A DNA stretch of 64,000 nt from Streptomyces sp. ICC1 (GCF_003287935.1 NZ_CP030287.1:4430267-4494266), one strand, 5' to 3'. Positions 1-10,916 are shown, counted from the first letter of the stretch. The notes: generated by a model from the sequence alone, not told the origin. Translations and numbers: made by a program.

Positions 1-553
1 ACACCAGCAGGTCGAACTCGGTCGGCGTCAGGTGCACGTCCTCGGTGTGCACCCGCACCCGCCGCTGCGCGTGGTCGATCTCCAGATCGCCCAGGCGCAG
101 CGTGGCCCCGCGCGGGGCGTGCGCGGCCACGTTGGCCCGCTCCACCCGGCGCAGGAGCACGTGGACCCGCGCGGCCAGCTCGCGCATCGAGAAGGGCTTC
201 GTCATGTAGTCGTCGGCGCCGACCCCGAGGCCGACGAGCATGTCGGTCTCGTCGTCCCGGGCGGTGAGCATCAGCACCGGGACGGGCCGCTGGGCCTGGA
301 CCCGGCGGCACACCTCCAGGCCGTCGAAGCCGGGCAGCATGACGTCCAGGACCAGCAGCTCCGGCAGCCAGCTCTCGGCCGCCGTCACCGCGGCCGGGCC
401 GTCGGCGGCCGTCTGCACCTGGAAGCCCTCGGCGCGCAGCCGGGCCGCGATCGCCTCGGCGATGGTGTGGTCGTCCTCGACGACGAGCACCCGGCGCTGC
501 GCGCCGGGGGTGGCCGCGGCGCCGTTGTGGGTGGTGGTGTGCGTCTGTTCCAT
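1..553 (-). CDS. OmpR-family two-component response regulator (partial, C-terminus off the window)
   Basis: The visible 184 residues hold a complete receiver domain and the beginning of a winged-helix output domain. The acidic pocket is E26-D27-D28, the phospho-acceptor is D70 in VLDVMLPG, and the conserved lysine is K119 in MTKPFS. The segment after about residue 140 (LRLGDLEIDHAQRRVRV, then LTPTEFDLL) is the start of the OmpR/PhoB DNA-binding domain. The ATG at 553 follows a purine-rich stretch (AGGGGCGG on the minus strand). The gene runs out of the left edge, so any kinase partner is not visible. Family membership is very secure; the regulon cannot be read from here. Confidence 0.93.
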   Translation of the reverse strand, partial: MEQTHTTTHNGAAATPGAQRRVLVVEDDHTIAEAIAARLRAEGFQVQTAADGPAAVTAAESWLPELLVLDVMLPGFDGLEVCRRVQAQRPVPVLMLTARDDETDMLVGLGVGADDYMTKPFSMRELAARVHVLLRRVERANVAAHAPRGATLRLGDLEIDHAQRRVRVHTEDVHLTPTEFDLLV

Positions 554-915
554 GTCCCGCCCCTGAAGATCCCGCGTGGTAGGGGTGCAGCGTAGAGGAG
601 CGGCTGGCCTCCGGCTATGACGGGTTCGCCGGGCGGGATCCCGCCCGACGCCGGCGGGGCCGGATTGTGATGCCGTGCCGTGCCACTGCGGCGAGGTGCG
701 GCGCCGCCGCCGGGGGCTCCGCCCCGGGGGCCTCGGGCGCAACCCGGGCTCGCCGGGTCGGGGCGGAGCCCTGGGAACGGGGGAACCGGGGGTCCCCCCG
801 GACGGCGTCCGGGGGGGAGGGTGGGGGACTCCGCCCCGCAGGGCCGACGACCCGCACCCGCCCACCGGGCCGAAGCCCGGGAAGCGCGCCGGCGCTGAGC
901 GGTGCGGGGGACGCG
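554..915. other. Intergenic region, no gene seen
   Basis: This stretch separates the response regulator start from the glycoside hydrolase stop. It is extremely G/C-rich with runs of CCCCGG and CCGGGGG that can form several hairpins, typical of Streptomyces 3' spacers. Open frames cross it on both strands only because stop codons are rare at this composition; none shows family-like sequence or a ribosome binding site. Confidence 0.6.
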
Positions 916-2669
916 TCAGGAGCTGAGGGTCAGGCCGTGGCCGTGCGGGAAGACCGGGTCGGCGGTGTCGTTCGGGACGTCCGGGCGGGAGGCCTCGACG
1001 GCCGCCATCGAGCGCGGGAGCTCGAAGGGCAGGCGCCCCTCGGCCGCGGCCCGGCCGAAGGCCACGTCCAGCAGGGCGGCGTCCGAAGCCCCGTAGTCCG
1101 CGATCAGCGCGGCCGCGTGCTCCGCGATCTCCGGGATCACCGCGGCCCGCTCCAGGTTGATGCAGACCAGGGTGGGGACGGCGTCCAGGAGGGCCAGGAT
1201 CTCCGCGAGCTCCGGCTCGGCGAAGGCCAGCGAACCCGAGTGGAAGAAGGACTCGAAGACGTTGGTCCGGGGCTCGTGCGGGGTGCGCAGCCGCAGCACC
1301 GCGAGGTCCGCCTCGGCCGGGTCGGACACGAGGTCCCCGTACGCCGCGGCCACGGCCTCGTCCACGTCCTTGACGTAGAGCTTCGGGCGGCCGGACAGGG
1401 GCAGGAACCGCCCGGTGTTGGTGAGCACGGTCAGCGAGCGCCGCTGGGCGGCGGCGCCGGCGGCCGCGAAGTCGGCCCGGCCGACCGTCTCCGCCGCCGC
1501 GTCCGGGTCCACGTACGGGTTCTCGAACAGGCCGAGCACGAACTTCTCGCGCAGCAGACGGCGCACGGACTCGTCGATGCGGGACTCCGGGACCCGGCCC
1601 GAGCGGACCAGCTCCACGATGACCTCGGGGCACTGCTCGCCGCCGAACTGGTCCGAGCCCGCCTCCAGCGAACGGGCCGCGCGCTCGGCGGTGCTCAGGT
1701 GCTCCAGGCCCCACGCGCGGGCCGGGTGCGATTCGCCGAAGATCACCGAGTCCGAGAGCAGCCCCCAGTCGGTGCAGACGATCCCCTGGAAGCCGAGCTC
1801 CTCGCGCAGCAGGCCCGTGACCACGCCCTTGTTGAAGCCGAAGCCGACCTCTTCCCAGTCGGTGCCGATGGGCTGGCCGTAGTACGGCATCATCTGCGCG
1901 CAGCCGGCCGCGATCGCCGCCTTGAAGGGCTCCAGGTGGTGCTCGCGCATCCCGCCCGGGTAGATCTGCTCCTTGCCGTGCGCGAAGTGCGGGTCCTCGC
2001 CGTCCTTCTGGGGGCCGCCGCCCGGGAAGTGCTTGACCATCGCGGAGACCGAGCCGGCGCCGAGCTCCTCGCCCTGCAGGCCGCGTACGTACGCCTGTAC
2101 GAGCTCTCCCGTCAGCTTCGCGTCCGAGCCGAAGGTGGCCGACTGGCGGGCCCAGCGCGGCTCGGTGGCCAGGTCGATCTGCGGGTGCAGGGCGACGCGG
2201 AAGCCGACGGAGAGGTACTCGCGGCGCACGATGTCGGCGAACTCGAAGACCAGCTCCGGGTCGCCGATCGCGGCCAGGCCGATCGCCTCGGGCCAGGCGG
2301 AGAAGGCGCCGGCGTTGAAGGAGGCGCCGACGTTGTCGGTGAAGGAGTGCCGGGGGTCGGTGGAGAGGGTCACCGGGATGCCGAGGCGGGTGCCGGCCGC
2401 CATCTCCTGGACGGCGTTCTGCCACGTCGCCATCTCGCGGGCGCCGTAGCTGCCGAGGAGGTTGAAGTGGGTGAGGGAGCGGCCCTCGATCAGCTCGGGC
2501 GTGGTGAACGGGAGGATCGAGCCGTCGGTCTCGGTGACCGGGGTGCCGTCCGCGTTCATCATCAGCATCGCGTGGAAGAGCTGGCCCGCCTTCTCCTCCA
2601 GGGTCATCCGGGAGAGCAGGTCCTCGACGCGCTGCTCGACGGGGAGGGAGGCCTGTCTCGTATTCCCAT
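916..2669 (-). CDS. Family 3 glycoside hydrolase (beta-glucosidase type), start region probably frameshifted
   Basis: From about 2640 downward the frame encodes an almost complete GH3 enzyme beginning VEQRVEDLLSRMTLEEKAGQ. It carries the catalytic (alpha/beta)8 domain with VKHFPGGGPQ and the nucleophile region IVCTDWG, followed by the C-terminal alpha/beta sandwich. There is no signal peptide, so a cytosolic glycosidase is likely. The start is odd. The ATG at 2669-2667 is out of frame with the enzyme by one base. Adding one G to the GGG run at 2667-2665 would give MGNTRQASLPVEQR in frame. Without that, the first in-frame ATG is at 2608, inside the conserved region. Either a sequencing error or a real mutation is possible. 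Coordinates use the inferred ATG; the enzyme family is secure. Confidence 0.8.
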
Positions 2670-2761
2670 TCGACGCTGCCGACGATCCACCCCGTGTTTG
2701 TTCCAGCGGCCGCAGCCCCCGCGGCCGCTGCCCCCCGGGGCCGGCGGCCGGCCGCCCGCCG

Positions 2762-3562
2762 TCACGCGTGCGGATCGAACGGGATCCCGGCGGGCTTGGC
2801 CTTGGCGAGGTGGCCGTTGAACTGCCCGTCCTTGATCCCGAGGAGGGCACTGCCGAAATCGGCCTGGCTGAGCTTGTCGCGCAGCCCGGCGGGGTAGCCG
2901 TTCCAGCCGACCAGCGTCGGGTACTGCCAGGTCCCCTTGTGGTTCTCCGGCGGCTCGTCGTTGGAGTTCGCGGCACGGAAGCAGTGCGTGCTGATTCCGT
3001 CCTTGTGGTAGACGATCTTCGGGTGGGTCCCGTCGAAACGGATCTGCGAGGCGGCGTGCACCTTGAAGTTGCCGTGCTCCGAGGTGGAGACGTAGGCGAC
3101 CTGGTTGTTCTGGATCCACACCACCACGTGCTCCCAGTCGTGCCGGTGCCCGGCGCTGCCGGGGCCGAGCGAGACCTGGTCCTTCTCGAAGTAGAGCGCG
3201 TACATGACGGCGCACCAGCCGTTGTTGCACTTCGCTCGGGAGTAGCCGTTGGTGTTGTTCAGGTCGGAGAGGTCGCGGCAGCTGCCGTTGACGTCGCCGC
3301 CCATCTTCAGGCCCCCGTTGATGGTCCCGTCCGGCCCGATGGCGGGGCTGGAGTAGCAGCCGTCGCGGTCGTAGTCGTAGGCGGGCTGGAAGGTCTGTTC
3401 CAGCCCGTCCGCGTTGGCGGGCAGGGCCGGGGGCGGCGCCGCGTACGCGGTCGCCGGGACGGCGAGGACCAGCGCCGCGGCCCCCGCCGTGACGGCGAGC
3501 ATCCTGCGGGCCCGCCGGCCCGGCCCCCTTCGGGAACGCTTCACGGGCGGTGCGTCGGCCAT
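2762..3562 (-). CDS. Secreted NPP1-family (necrosis-inducing-like) protein
   Basis: The 266-residue product has a twin-arginine-rich N-terminus and hydrophobic segment (residues about 17-41, ending ATAYA) typical of an exported protein. The family hallmark GHRHDWE is at residues 138-144, where His and Asp residues bind the metal in NLP proteins. Four cysteines occur at C69, C95, C112 and C117. The ATG at 3562 follows GAGGAGG at good spacing. NPP1/NLP proteins of plant pathogens are cytolytic toward plant membranes, but saprophytic Streptomyces also carry them, so toxicity is not implied. The stop lies about 90 bases before the glycoside hydrolase start, on the same strand. Confidence 0.88.
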   Translation of the reverse strand: MADAPPVKRSRRGPGRRARRMLAVTAGAAALVLAVPATAYAAPPPALPANADGLEQTFQPAYDYDRDGCYSSPAIGPDGTINGGLKMGGDVNGSCRDLSDLNNTNGYSRAKCNNGWCAVMYALYFEKDQVSLGPGSAGHRHDWEHVVVWIQNNQVAYVSTSEHGNFKVHAASQIRFDGTHPKIVYHKDGISTHCFRAANSNDEPPENHKGTWQYPTLVGWNGYPAGLRDKLSQADFGSALLGIKDGQFNGHLAKAKPAGIPFDPHA

Positions 3563-3625
3563 CGTGTCCTCCTCATCGGTCACACGGGACAACACCCGTG
3601 TGGGAATGCGGAGTTCAGCTTTCCC

Positions 3626-3657
3626 GTCTCCCGCCCCCACGCCAAGGGGCGGGAGAC
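3626..3657 (-). terminator. Hairpin terminator after the serine hydrolase gene
   Basis: Perfect 12-bp arms (GTCTCCCGCCCC and its complement) are separated by 8 bases and lie about 20 bases past the stop of the leftward serine hydrolase gene. There is no U-run, as is usual in Streptomyces. Confidence 0.6.
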
Positions 3658-3678
3658 GCCCGTGTCCGGGAACAGCCG

Positions 3679-5013
<1,335 letters not shown>

Positions 5014-5023
5014 TTACGGATGA

Positions 5024-5878
5024 TCATGGGCAGGTGGGGACACTTTCCAGCCAAGCCGGTCCCTGGACGTAAATGTTCGTCATCCAGGCCTTGTAGTCGG
5101 GAAGATAGGACCAGGCGTCATTGGTGTGGCCGTCCGAGGTCACCTGTTCGGCGTGCTTCTGGCACTCGACGCGGACCGTCGTCGGCCCGGGCAGGGCGTA
5201 GACCCGCGCGGCCGCCGAGGCGGGCTCGGACTTGGTCCAGACGCCGCTGCCCCAGGTGCGGAAGACGTGCCCGCTCACCGGCCCCGTGTCCACGCGCACC
5301 GCGCCGTGGTAGCCGGCCGTCAGCCGTACGTCACTGACCATCAGCTTGGTGCCCGACTGCTTGGCCTCCACCATCTTGCCCGCACCCAGGTACAGGGCGA
5401 TGTGGTGCAGGTGCCGGGAGGTCCCCCACACCAGCAGGTCGCCGGGGAGCAGCGGCGCCAGGCCCTGGGCGGCGGTGAAGCGCCCGGCCGCGCGGTGCGT
5501 GTAGTACTGCGCGCTGGCCACCCCGTCGAGCGGGTCCGAGCCGGTGGCCTGGGCGTAGGCATGGCGGACGAGTCCCGAGCAGTCGAAGCCCAGCCGTTCG
5601 GGATCGTGTTCGCTGGCCGGATCGGTGGGGTCCACCTGCCCGTACGTGGCACCGGGCTGCGGGCCGTGCCCGCCGCCCCACGTGTACCAGACCCCCTTTC
5701 CCACCTGCTCGCAGGCGGCGCCGACGGCCCGCTCGGCAGCGGCCGAGGCGCCCGGCGCCAGGACCCGGCACGCCCCTTCGGCGGTCGCCGGGGTGGCGGG
5801 GGTGCACAGGAGAACGGCGAGGAGCGCGAGGAGCGTTCCGACGAGCAGGGTCCGGCTGTGGCCGGTTCGGTGGAGCAT
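5024..5878 (-). CDS. Secreted NlpC/P60-family cell-wall peptidase
   Basis: The 284-residue product starts with a signal sequence (about residues 9-33). The NlpC/P60 catalytic core follows, with the nucleophile C100 in GFDCSGL, the His in HHIALYLG (about H159) and the LLPGDLLVWG strand between them. Enzymes of this family cut gamma-D-Glu-to-diamino-acid bonds in peptidoglycan stem peptides. The C-terminal 70 residues (after VFRTWGSG) look like an extra SH3-type or accessory segment with a Cys near the end. The start is uncertain: ATG at 5878 follows a modest AGGTC site, while ATG at 5899 and 5938 are also in frame. Confidence 0.87.
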   Translation of the reverse strand: MLHRTGHSRTLLVGTLLALLAVLLCTPATPATAEGACRVLAPGASAAAERAVGAACEQVGKGVWYTWGGGHGPQPGATYGQVDPTDPASEHDPERLGFDCSGLVRHAYAQATGSDPLDGVASAQYYTHRAAGRFTAAQGLAPLLPGDLLVWGTSRHLHHIALYLGAGKMVEAKQSGTKLMVSDVRLTAGYHGAVRVDTGPVSGHVFRTWGSGVWTKSEPASAAARVYALPGPTTVRVECQKHAEQVTSDGHTNDAWSYLPDYKAWMTNIYVQGPAWLESVPTCP

Positions 5879-6059
5879 GGGGAGACCTCGATTTCTCATG
5901 GCACGGCGAAGCGCCGCCGTCCGCGCGGGACTTGGCACGTGCCGGCGCCCCGTCCGGAGAACAGCCTGGCGGCCGCCGCCGCGCCGCGTCGAGAGCCGGG
6001 CGAAGCACCACCCGGACGGGCAACGGGAAACCCCCGGGAAACCCTCTCCGACCAGCGGC

Positions 6060-9000
6060 CTAAGCCGCGCAGTCGCGGGCCGCGCGCACCGGCAGACCCG
6101 GTGCCAGGGCCTGCCGCTCCCGTGGTCCTATGCCGCCCCGCACACGGCAGATGTCCGCGAGCCGCGCCCCCGGGTCCGGATTCCACAGCCGTACGGTGCC
6201 GTCGTTGCTGCTGCTCGCGACCGTCCGCCCGTCCGGGGAGAAGGCGACGCCCCAGACCGCGTTCGTATGGCCGGAGAGGGCGGCCCGGAGCCGGTGTCCG
6301 GGCACGTCCCACAGCCGCACCGTACGGTCGTTGCCGCTACTGGCCAGGGTCCGCCCGTCGGGGGAGAAGGCGATGCCCCGCGCGGAGCCGGTGTGGCCGG
6401 TGAGCACGGCGGTGACCCGGCGCCGGCCCGTGTCCCAGAGCCGGACCGTCCCGTCGTTGCCACTGCTCGCCAGCGTGTGCCCGTCCGGGCCGAACGCGAC
6501 GGCCCGTACCGCGCCCGCGTGTCCGGTGAGCACGCCGAGCGGACGGCGCCCGGCCACGTCCCACAGCCGCACGGTCAGATCGTCCCCGGCGCTGGCCAGG
6601 GTCCGCCCGTCCGGGCTGAAGTCCACGTCGTTGGCGAAGTCCGTGTGTCCGGTGAGGGTGGTGAGCGGGGTGCGGGTGGCGGTGTCCCAGAGGCGTACGG
6701 TGCCGTCGGCGCCGGCCGAGGCGAGGGTGCGCCCGTCCGGGGCGAAGGCCACCGAGAACACGGTCCCGGCGTGTCCGGTGAGGGTGGTGAGCGGGGTGCG
6801 GGTGGCGGTGTCCCAGAGGCGTACGGTGCCGTCGGCGCCCGCTGAGGCGAGGGTGCGCCCGTCCGGGGCGAAGGCCACCGAGAACACGGTCTCGGCGTGT
6901 CCGGTGAGGGTGGCCCGGACCCGTCGCGCGGCCACGTCCCACACCAGCACGGTGTGATCGGCGTCGGCCGTGGCCAGCGTCTTGCCGTCCGGGCTGTAGG
7001 CGGCGTGCCAGACCTCGGTGAACGGACGGGCCGTCAGCACCGGCCCCCGCAGGTCCCACAGCACGACGGACTGGTCGAAGGCGGCGGTGGCCAGCACCGA
7101 CCCGGCGGGGTCCACCGCGACGGCGAGCACGTAGTCCGTGTGCCCGGCGAGGGTCGCGGTGAGCCGCCCGCCCCGCACGTCCCACAACCGGGTGGTGCCG
7201 TCGCCGCCCGCGCTGATGACCGTCGTGCCGTCCGGCGTGTAGGCGACGGCGTTGACGTCGTCGCTGTGCCCGGTGAGGGTGGCGAGCACGGTGTGCGCGG
7301 CGACGTCCCACACCCGCACCGTGCGGTCGACCCCGCCGGTGGCGACCGTCCGCCCGTCCGGGGCGAAGGCCGCGCCCAGCACCTCTCCGGTGTGGCCCTC
7401 CAGCACGGTGAGCGGGCGGGCCCGCGCCGTGTCCCACATCCGTACGGTGCCGTCGGCGCCGGCCGACACGAGCGAACGGCCGTCCGGCGCGTACGCGAGG
7501 GAGTTGACCCGCCCGGTGTGCCCGGTCAGGGCCGCGATCTCGCGGTGTCCGCCGACCGGGTCCAGCAGTTGGACGCTCCCGTCGGCGCGGCCGACGGCCA
7601 GCGTGCGCCCGCCGGGGGCCACGGCCAGCGCCCTGGCCCCCGCCGTGGGCGCGGGCAGCACCACCGCCGCACCGGGGGCGGCGCCCGGCCCGGCGACGGG
7701 CCAGAGCCGGACCGGACCGGTCGTGGAACCGGCCGCCAGGGTCCGCCCGTCGGGGCTGAAGGCCACCGTGCGCACCCGGCCGGGCACGGTGAAGGACGCG
7801 ACCGTGCGGCGGTCGGCGACCCGGCGCAGCAGGACCCGCCCGTCGGATCCGGCCGTCGCCATGAGCGCGCCGCCCGGGGCGAAGGCCACCGAGTTGACCG
7901 GCCCGTCGTGCCCGCCCAACCGGGCCAGGAACGGCTGGGACTGGGTGCTGAGCAGGGCTCCGCGCGCCTCGGGGGTCGCCTCGGCGCGGTACGCCTCCTC
8001 GGCGAGCAGCATCGAGGCCTCGGGCTGGCCGGCGGCCAGCGACAGCGAGCGCGCGGCCAGGGCCTGCGAGCGGGCGGTCCGCTCCTGGCCGAGCGCCCCG
8101 GAGCGCTGCTGGTACGCCACCGCGCCGGCGCCCAGCGCCAGGACGAGCAGGACGACGAGCGTGGCCAGCATCCGCTGGCGCAGCCGGACTTGCAGCCTCG
8201 CCTGGCACAGGCGGCTCTCCTGCGCGGCCCGGCTCGCCCGCAGGAACTCCGCTTCCAGGGGGCCGAGCCTGCCGCCGTCGACCTCGTCCGCCCAGGCCCG
8301 GGCGGTCGCCAGGCGGGCGCCGCGGTAGAGGACGGAGGGGTCGCGGCCCTCGCGCACCCATTCGTCTGCGGCCTGGGCCAGCTGCTGGTGGACGAGCAGT
8401 CCGGCCCGGTCGGCGTGGATCCAGCCGCGCAGCCGCGGCCAGGCGTGCAGCAGGGCCTCGTGGGTGATCTCCACGGTCGCGCTGTCGGTGGTGACCAGCC
8501 GGGCCCGTACGAAGGCGTCGAGGGCGGCAGAGGTCCGCTCGGCGTCGGGCCGCCCCTCCAGCAGGGCGGCCCGGCTGACCCGGCGCCGGGTGGGCACCGC
8601 GCCGTCGGCGATGTGGACCAGCCGCACCAGCAGCCGCCGGATCGTGCGCTGTTCGGCCGGGTAGAGGCCGGCGAAGACCCGCTCGGCGCTCCGCGCCACG
8701 GCGCCCTGGATCCCCCCGGCGTACTCGTAGCCCGCGACGGTGAGCGTGGAGCCCTCGCGCCGCTGCCAGGTGGCCATCAGCGCGTGGGACATCAGGGGCA
8801 GCGCGGCGGAGGGCGTCTCGCCCGGCCAGGCGTCCGGTCCGGGGCGCGGGGCGCCGGGCGGTGCGGCCCGCTCCGCCGCCTCGCGCACACCCGCGTCCCG
8901 CAGGAGGAGCGGGACCAGCCCGGGTTCCAGTGCGAGCCCGGCGAGCTCCGCCGGACGCGTGATCGATTCCCGCAGTTCGGCCACGGACATCGGGGGCAGG

Positions 9001-10133
9001 ACGAACAGCCCGTCGGTGAAGACGGTGGCCAGCCCGGGCAGGTCCAGGCAGTCCCCGGAGAAGTCGGCCCGCACCCCGAGCACGACGGCGGCCGGTTCGT
9101 ACCCGGTCCGCGCGGGCCGGGACACGGCCACGGCGCGGAGCACCCGGACGAAGGCGCGGCGCTCCTCCTCATCGGAGCAGAGGGTGAACAGCTCCTCGAA
9201 CTGGTCGACCAGCAGCACCGGCCGCACGGTCGGCGGCCGCCGACCGCCCGGACCGGCCCCCGGGAGCGGCGGGCCGCCCTCCGACCGCCGGTGCACGGCT
9301 TCGAGCAGCCGCTCCGGACGGGCGCGCAACTCCCGCGGACTGATGCCGAGATCGTCCCCCAGCACCTTGGCGGCGGCGTCGAGCAGTTCCTGCAGCGGGT
9401 GCGCGGTGGGCGTGAACCGGATGACCGGCCAGCCGTCGGCGCCCGCCACGGGGAAGTCCCCGCGCCGAAGGGCCGGTACCAGACCGGCGCTGAGCAGCGA
9501 GGACTTGCCGGCGCCCGACCTGGCGACGAGCAGCAGCGGGCCGTGGCCCAGGCGTTCGAAGAGCCGCTCGACGAGGGCGGACGTGGCGCGCTCCCGGCCG
9601 AAGAACCACCCCGCGTCCTCGGGGGTGAACGCGGGCAGGCCCCGGTAGGGGCACTCGCCCGGCGACTGCGGACCGGCCGGTCCGCCGGCCCCGTCCGGCG
9701 GCCCGGACCGTGCCCGGCCCTCGGATCCGTCACGGGATCCGTCACGCGATCCGGCCCGGGATCCGTCGCGGGGTCCGGCCAGGCCGGAGGGGAGGCCGGA
9801 CCCGGCGGGTGCCGCGGCCGCCTGACCCGGCCCCTCGCTCTCCGGTACCAGCCGCAGGAGTTCGCCCTCCGCGCGCAGGACCCGGTCACAGCAGCGCGCG
9901 ACATCGGCCGTGACCGGCTTCGCGCCCGTCTCGATCTTGCTCAGGTAGCCCTTGCTGTAGTGGGTCTCGCGGGCGAGGTCGGCGAGCGACAGCCCGCGCT
10001 GCAGGCGCAGGCGTCTCAGCTGGGCGGGAAAGGGCGGCACGGGCACGACGGCGTCCGCCGAACCGTTCGGTGTGTGCCGGCGGCCGGCGGTGTTCCCGCG
10101 GTCCGGATCCCCCAAGACGACCCCCATGGCCAT
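6060..10133 (-). CDS. HTH-nSTAND ATPase-transmembrane-WD40 repeat protein
   Basis: This 1357-residue protein has four parts. Residues about 35-95 form an XRE-type helix-turn-helix (LRLQRGLSLADLARETHYSKGYLS). After a Gly/Ser/Asp-rich linker, residues about 160-640 are an nSTAND-type ATPase with the P-loop SGAGKSS near 206-212 and the Walker B-like VLLVDQFEEL. A single hydrophobic span lies near residues 651-675. The rest is 14 WD40 repeats (GH...SPDGRTLAS...VRLWD), enough for two seven-bladed propellers. Such proteins are common in Streptomyces and are thought to be signal-sensing STAND switches, but targets are mostly unknown. A second in-frame ATG is at 10127. No neighbour suggests a substrate. 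Confidence 0.9.
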   Translation of the reverse strand: MAMGVVLGDPDRGNTAGRRHTPNGSADAVVPVPPFPAQLRRLRLQRGLSLADLARETHYSKGYLSKIETGAKPVTADVARCCDRVLRAEGELLRLVPESEGPGQAAAAPAGSGLPSGLAGPRDGSRAGSRDGSRDGSEGRARSGPPDGAGGPAGPQSPGECPYRGLPAFTPEDAGWFFGRERATSALVERLFERLGHGPLLLVARSGAGKSSLLSAGLVPALRRGDFPVAGADGWPVIRFTPTAHPLQELLDAAAKVLGDDLGISPRELRARPERLLEAVHRRSEGGPPLPGAGPGGRRPPTVRPVLLVDQFEELFTLCSDEEERRAFVRVLRAVAVSRPARTGYEPAAVVLGVRADFSGDCLDLPGLATVFTDGLFVLPPMSVAELRESITRPAELAGLALEPGLVPLLLRDAGVREAAERAAPPGAPRPGPDAWPGETPSAALPLMSHALMATWQRREGSTLTVAGYEYAGGIQGAVARSAERVFAGLYPAEQRTIRRLLVRLVHIADGAVPTRRRVSRAALLEGRPDAERTSAALDAFVRARLVTTDSATVEITHEALLHAWPRLRGWIHADRAGLLVHQQLAQAADEWVREGRDPSVLYRGARLATARAWADEVDGGRLGPLEAEFLRASRAAQESRLCQARLQVRLRQRMLATLVVLLVLALGAGAVAYQQRSGALGQERTARSQALAARSLSLAAGQPEASMLLAEEAYRAEATPEARGALLSTQSQPFLARLGGHDGPVNSVAFAPGGALMATAGSDGRVLLRRVADRRTVASFTVPGRVRTVAFSPDGRTLAAGSTTGPVRLWPVAGPGAAPGAAVVLPAPTAGARALAVAPGGRTLAVGRADGSVQLLDPVGGHREIAALTGHTGRVNSLAYAPDGRSLVSAGADGTVRMWDTARARPLTVLEGHTGEVLGAAFAPDGRTVATGGVDRTVRVWDVAAHTVLATLTGHSDDVNAVAYTPDGTTVISAGGDGTTRLWDVRGGRLTATLAGHTDYVLAVAVDPAGSVLATAAFDQSVVLWDLRGPVLTARPFTEVWHAAYSPDGKTLATADADHTVLVWDVAARRVRATLTGHAETVFSVAFAPDGRTLASAGADGTVRLWDTATRTPLTTLTGHAGTVFSVAFAPDGRTLASAGADGTVRLWDTATRTPLTTLTGHTDFANDVDFSPDGRTLASAGDDLTVRLWDVAGRRPLGVLTGHAGAVRAVAFGPDGHTLASSGNDGTVRLWDTGRRRVTAVLTGHTGSARGIAFSPDGRTLASSGNDRTVRLWDVPGHRLRAALSGHTNAVWGVAFSPDGRTVASSSNDGTVRLWNPDPGARLADICRVRGGIGPRERQALAPGLPVRAARDCAA
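6651..6902 (-). repeat. Near-identical tandem WD40 blade duplication (2 x 126 bp)
   Basis: Units 6651-6776 and 6777-6902 differ at only 3 of 126 positions and each encodes one WD40 repeat of the giant nSTAND gene. Other blades of this protein are far more diverged in DNA. This indicates a recent tandem duplication or ongoing gene conversion. Confidence 0.9.
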
Positions 10134-10218
10134 GTGCGCCCAGGTTGTGAGAGGCAGTTGCCCAGGCTAGCGCGGGTGTCACGGGGCCGACCGGCCATTC
10201 GTGCGGCGTGGCGTGAAA

Positions 10219-10265
10219 CAAGGGCGTTCCGGAGCCGCCGAGCGGTCGGCTCCGGAACACCCTTG
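10219..10265 (-). terminator. Long hairpin terminator downstream of the I36-like gene
   Basis: Nineteen-base arms with one mismatch (10219-10237 and 10247-10265) flank a 9-base loop, just past the stop at 10284. It also lies upstream of the nSTAND gene, so it insulates the two leftward units. Confidence 0.65.
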
Positions 10266-10283
10266 CGAACAGCCCTTCGGTTC

Positions 10284-10646
10284 CTACCGGTTGAGGGTGA
10301 TCGAGTTGATCGGCCCGAGGTCGGCGTAGACCCCGGTGCCCTCTGCGATCGGGTTGCCGCAGTTGGCTCCGTTGTAGCCGGTGCACAGCCGTGCGGTGGC
10401 GCCGCCGTACTGGTTGTTGAGGACCCAGTGGTTGCCGTGCTGGTTGTTCAGGTTGTGCGCCCCGTAGCTGTAGAAGATCTGGCTGGGCTTGACGGCGGGG
10501 TTCTGGTTCTGCGGGTAGATGCAGACCGCCCCGTACGGGCACCCCGCCCACGTGTCGGCCGGCTGCGCGCCGGCCGTGCCGCTCAGTGCGAGGACGGCGG
10601 CCGTGGCGGTGGCGAACGCGGCGGCGCCGCGGATCATCTTGCGCAT
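10284..10646 (-). CDS. Small secreted protein, peptidase inhibitor I36-like
   Basis: The 120-residue product has a clear signal sequence (hydrophobic to about residue 27, ending AGAQ). The mature part begins with CPYGAVCIYPQNQNP and contains four cysteines and many Asn, Gly and Tyr residues, the pattern of the I36 (SMI) peptidase-inhibitor/beta-gamma-crystallin-like family of Streptomyces. The ATG at 10646 follows AAGGGGAC at ideal spacing. Members of this family inhibit secreted metalloproteases or have unknown roles. No protease gene is adjacent; the M6 protease in this window is 38 kb away. Confidence 0.75.
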   Translation of the reverse strand: MRKMIRGAAAFATATAAVLALSGTAGAQPADTWAGCPYGAVCIYPQNQNPAVKPSQIFYSYGAHNLNNQHGNHWVLNNQYGGATARLCTGYNGANCGNPIAEGTGVYADLGPINSITLNR

Positions 10647-10916
10647 GATGTCCCCTTGTGGGTCTTGCTCCGTGCTGACTCCTTCAGCCTGTCCCCGGCG
10701 GACCCGGGGGTCGACGGGTTTCCCGTCGCCCGTCGGCCGCCCGGCCGGGAAACCGCCCGTGACCAGCGGGATCGCCTCGGGAGGGGCAACGCCCCGGGCG
10801 GCTCCTTCGGCCCAGCGCGGGTGAGACCTTCGGGCGAACGCGCTGCGCGCCGCGCGGGGCGGGCGCCGCCGGGGTGATAGCCCGAGGGGACCGAAAGACC
10901 GGAGGTGCGGCCGTAC

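Noticed and set aside
667..2820. Long rightward open frame across the GH3 gene
   Set aside because: It is the complement of a clear GH3 enzyme. The Arg/Gly/Val-rich product has no family pattern and is explained by low stop frequency at high GC.
6897..10877. Very long rightward open frame opposite the nSTAND gene
   Set aside because: Codon bias and motifs support the leftward WD40 reading. The antisense product is only Gly/Arg/Pro-rich low complexity.
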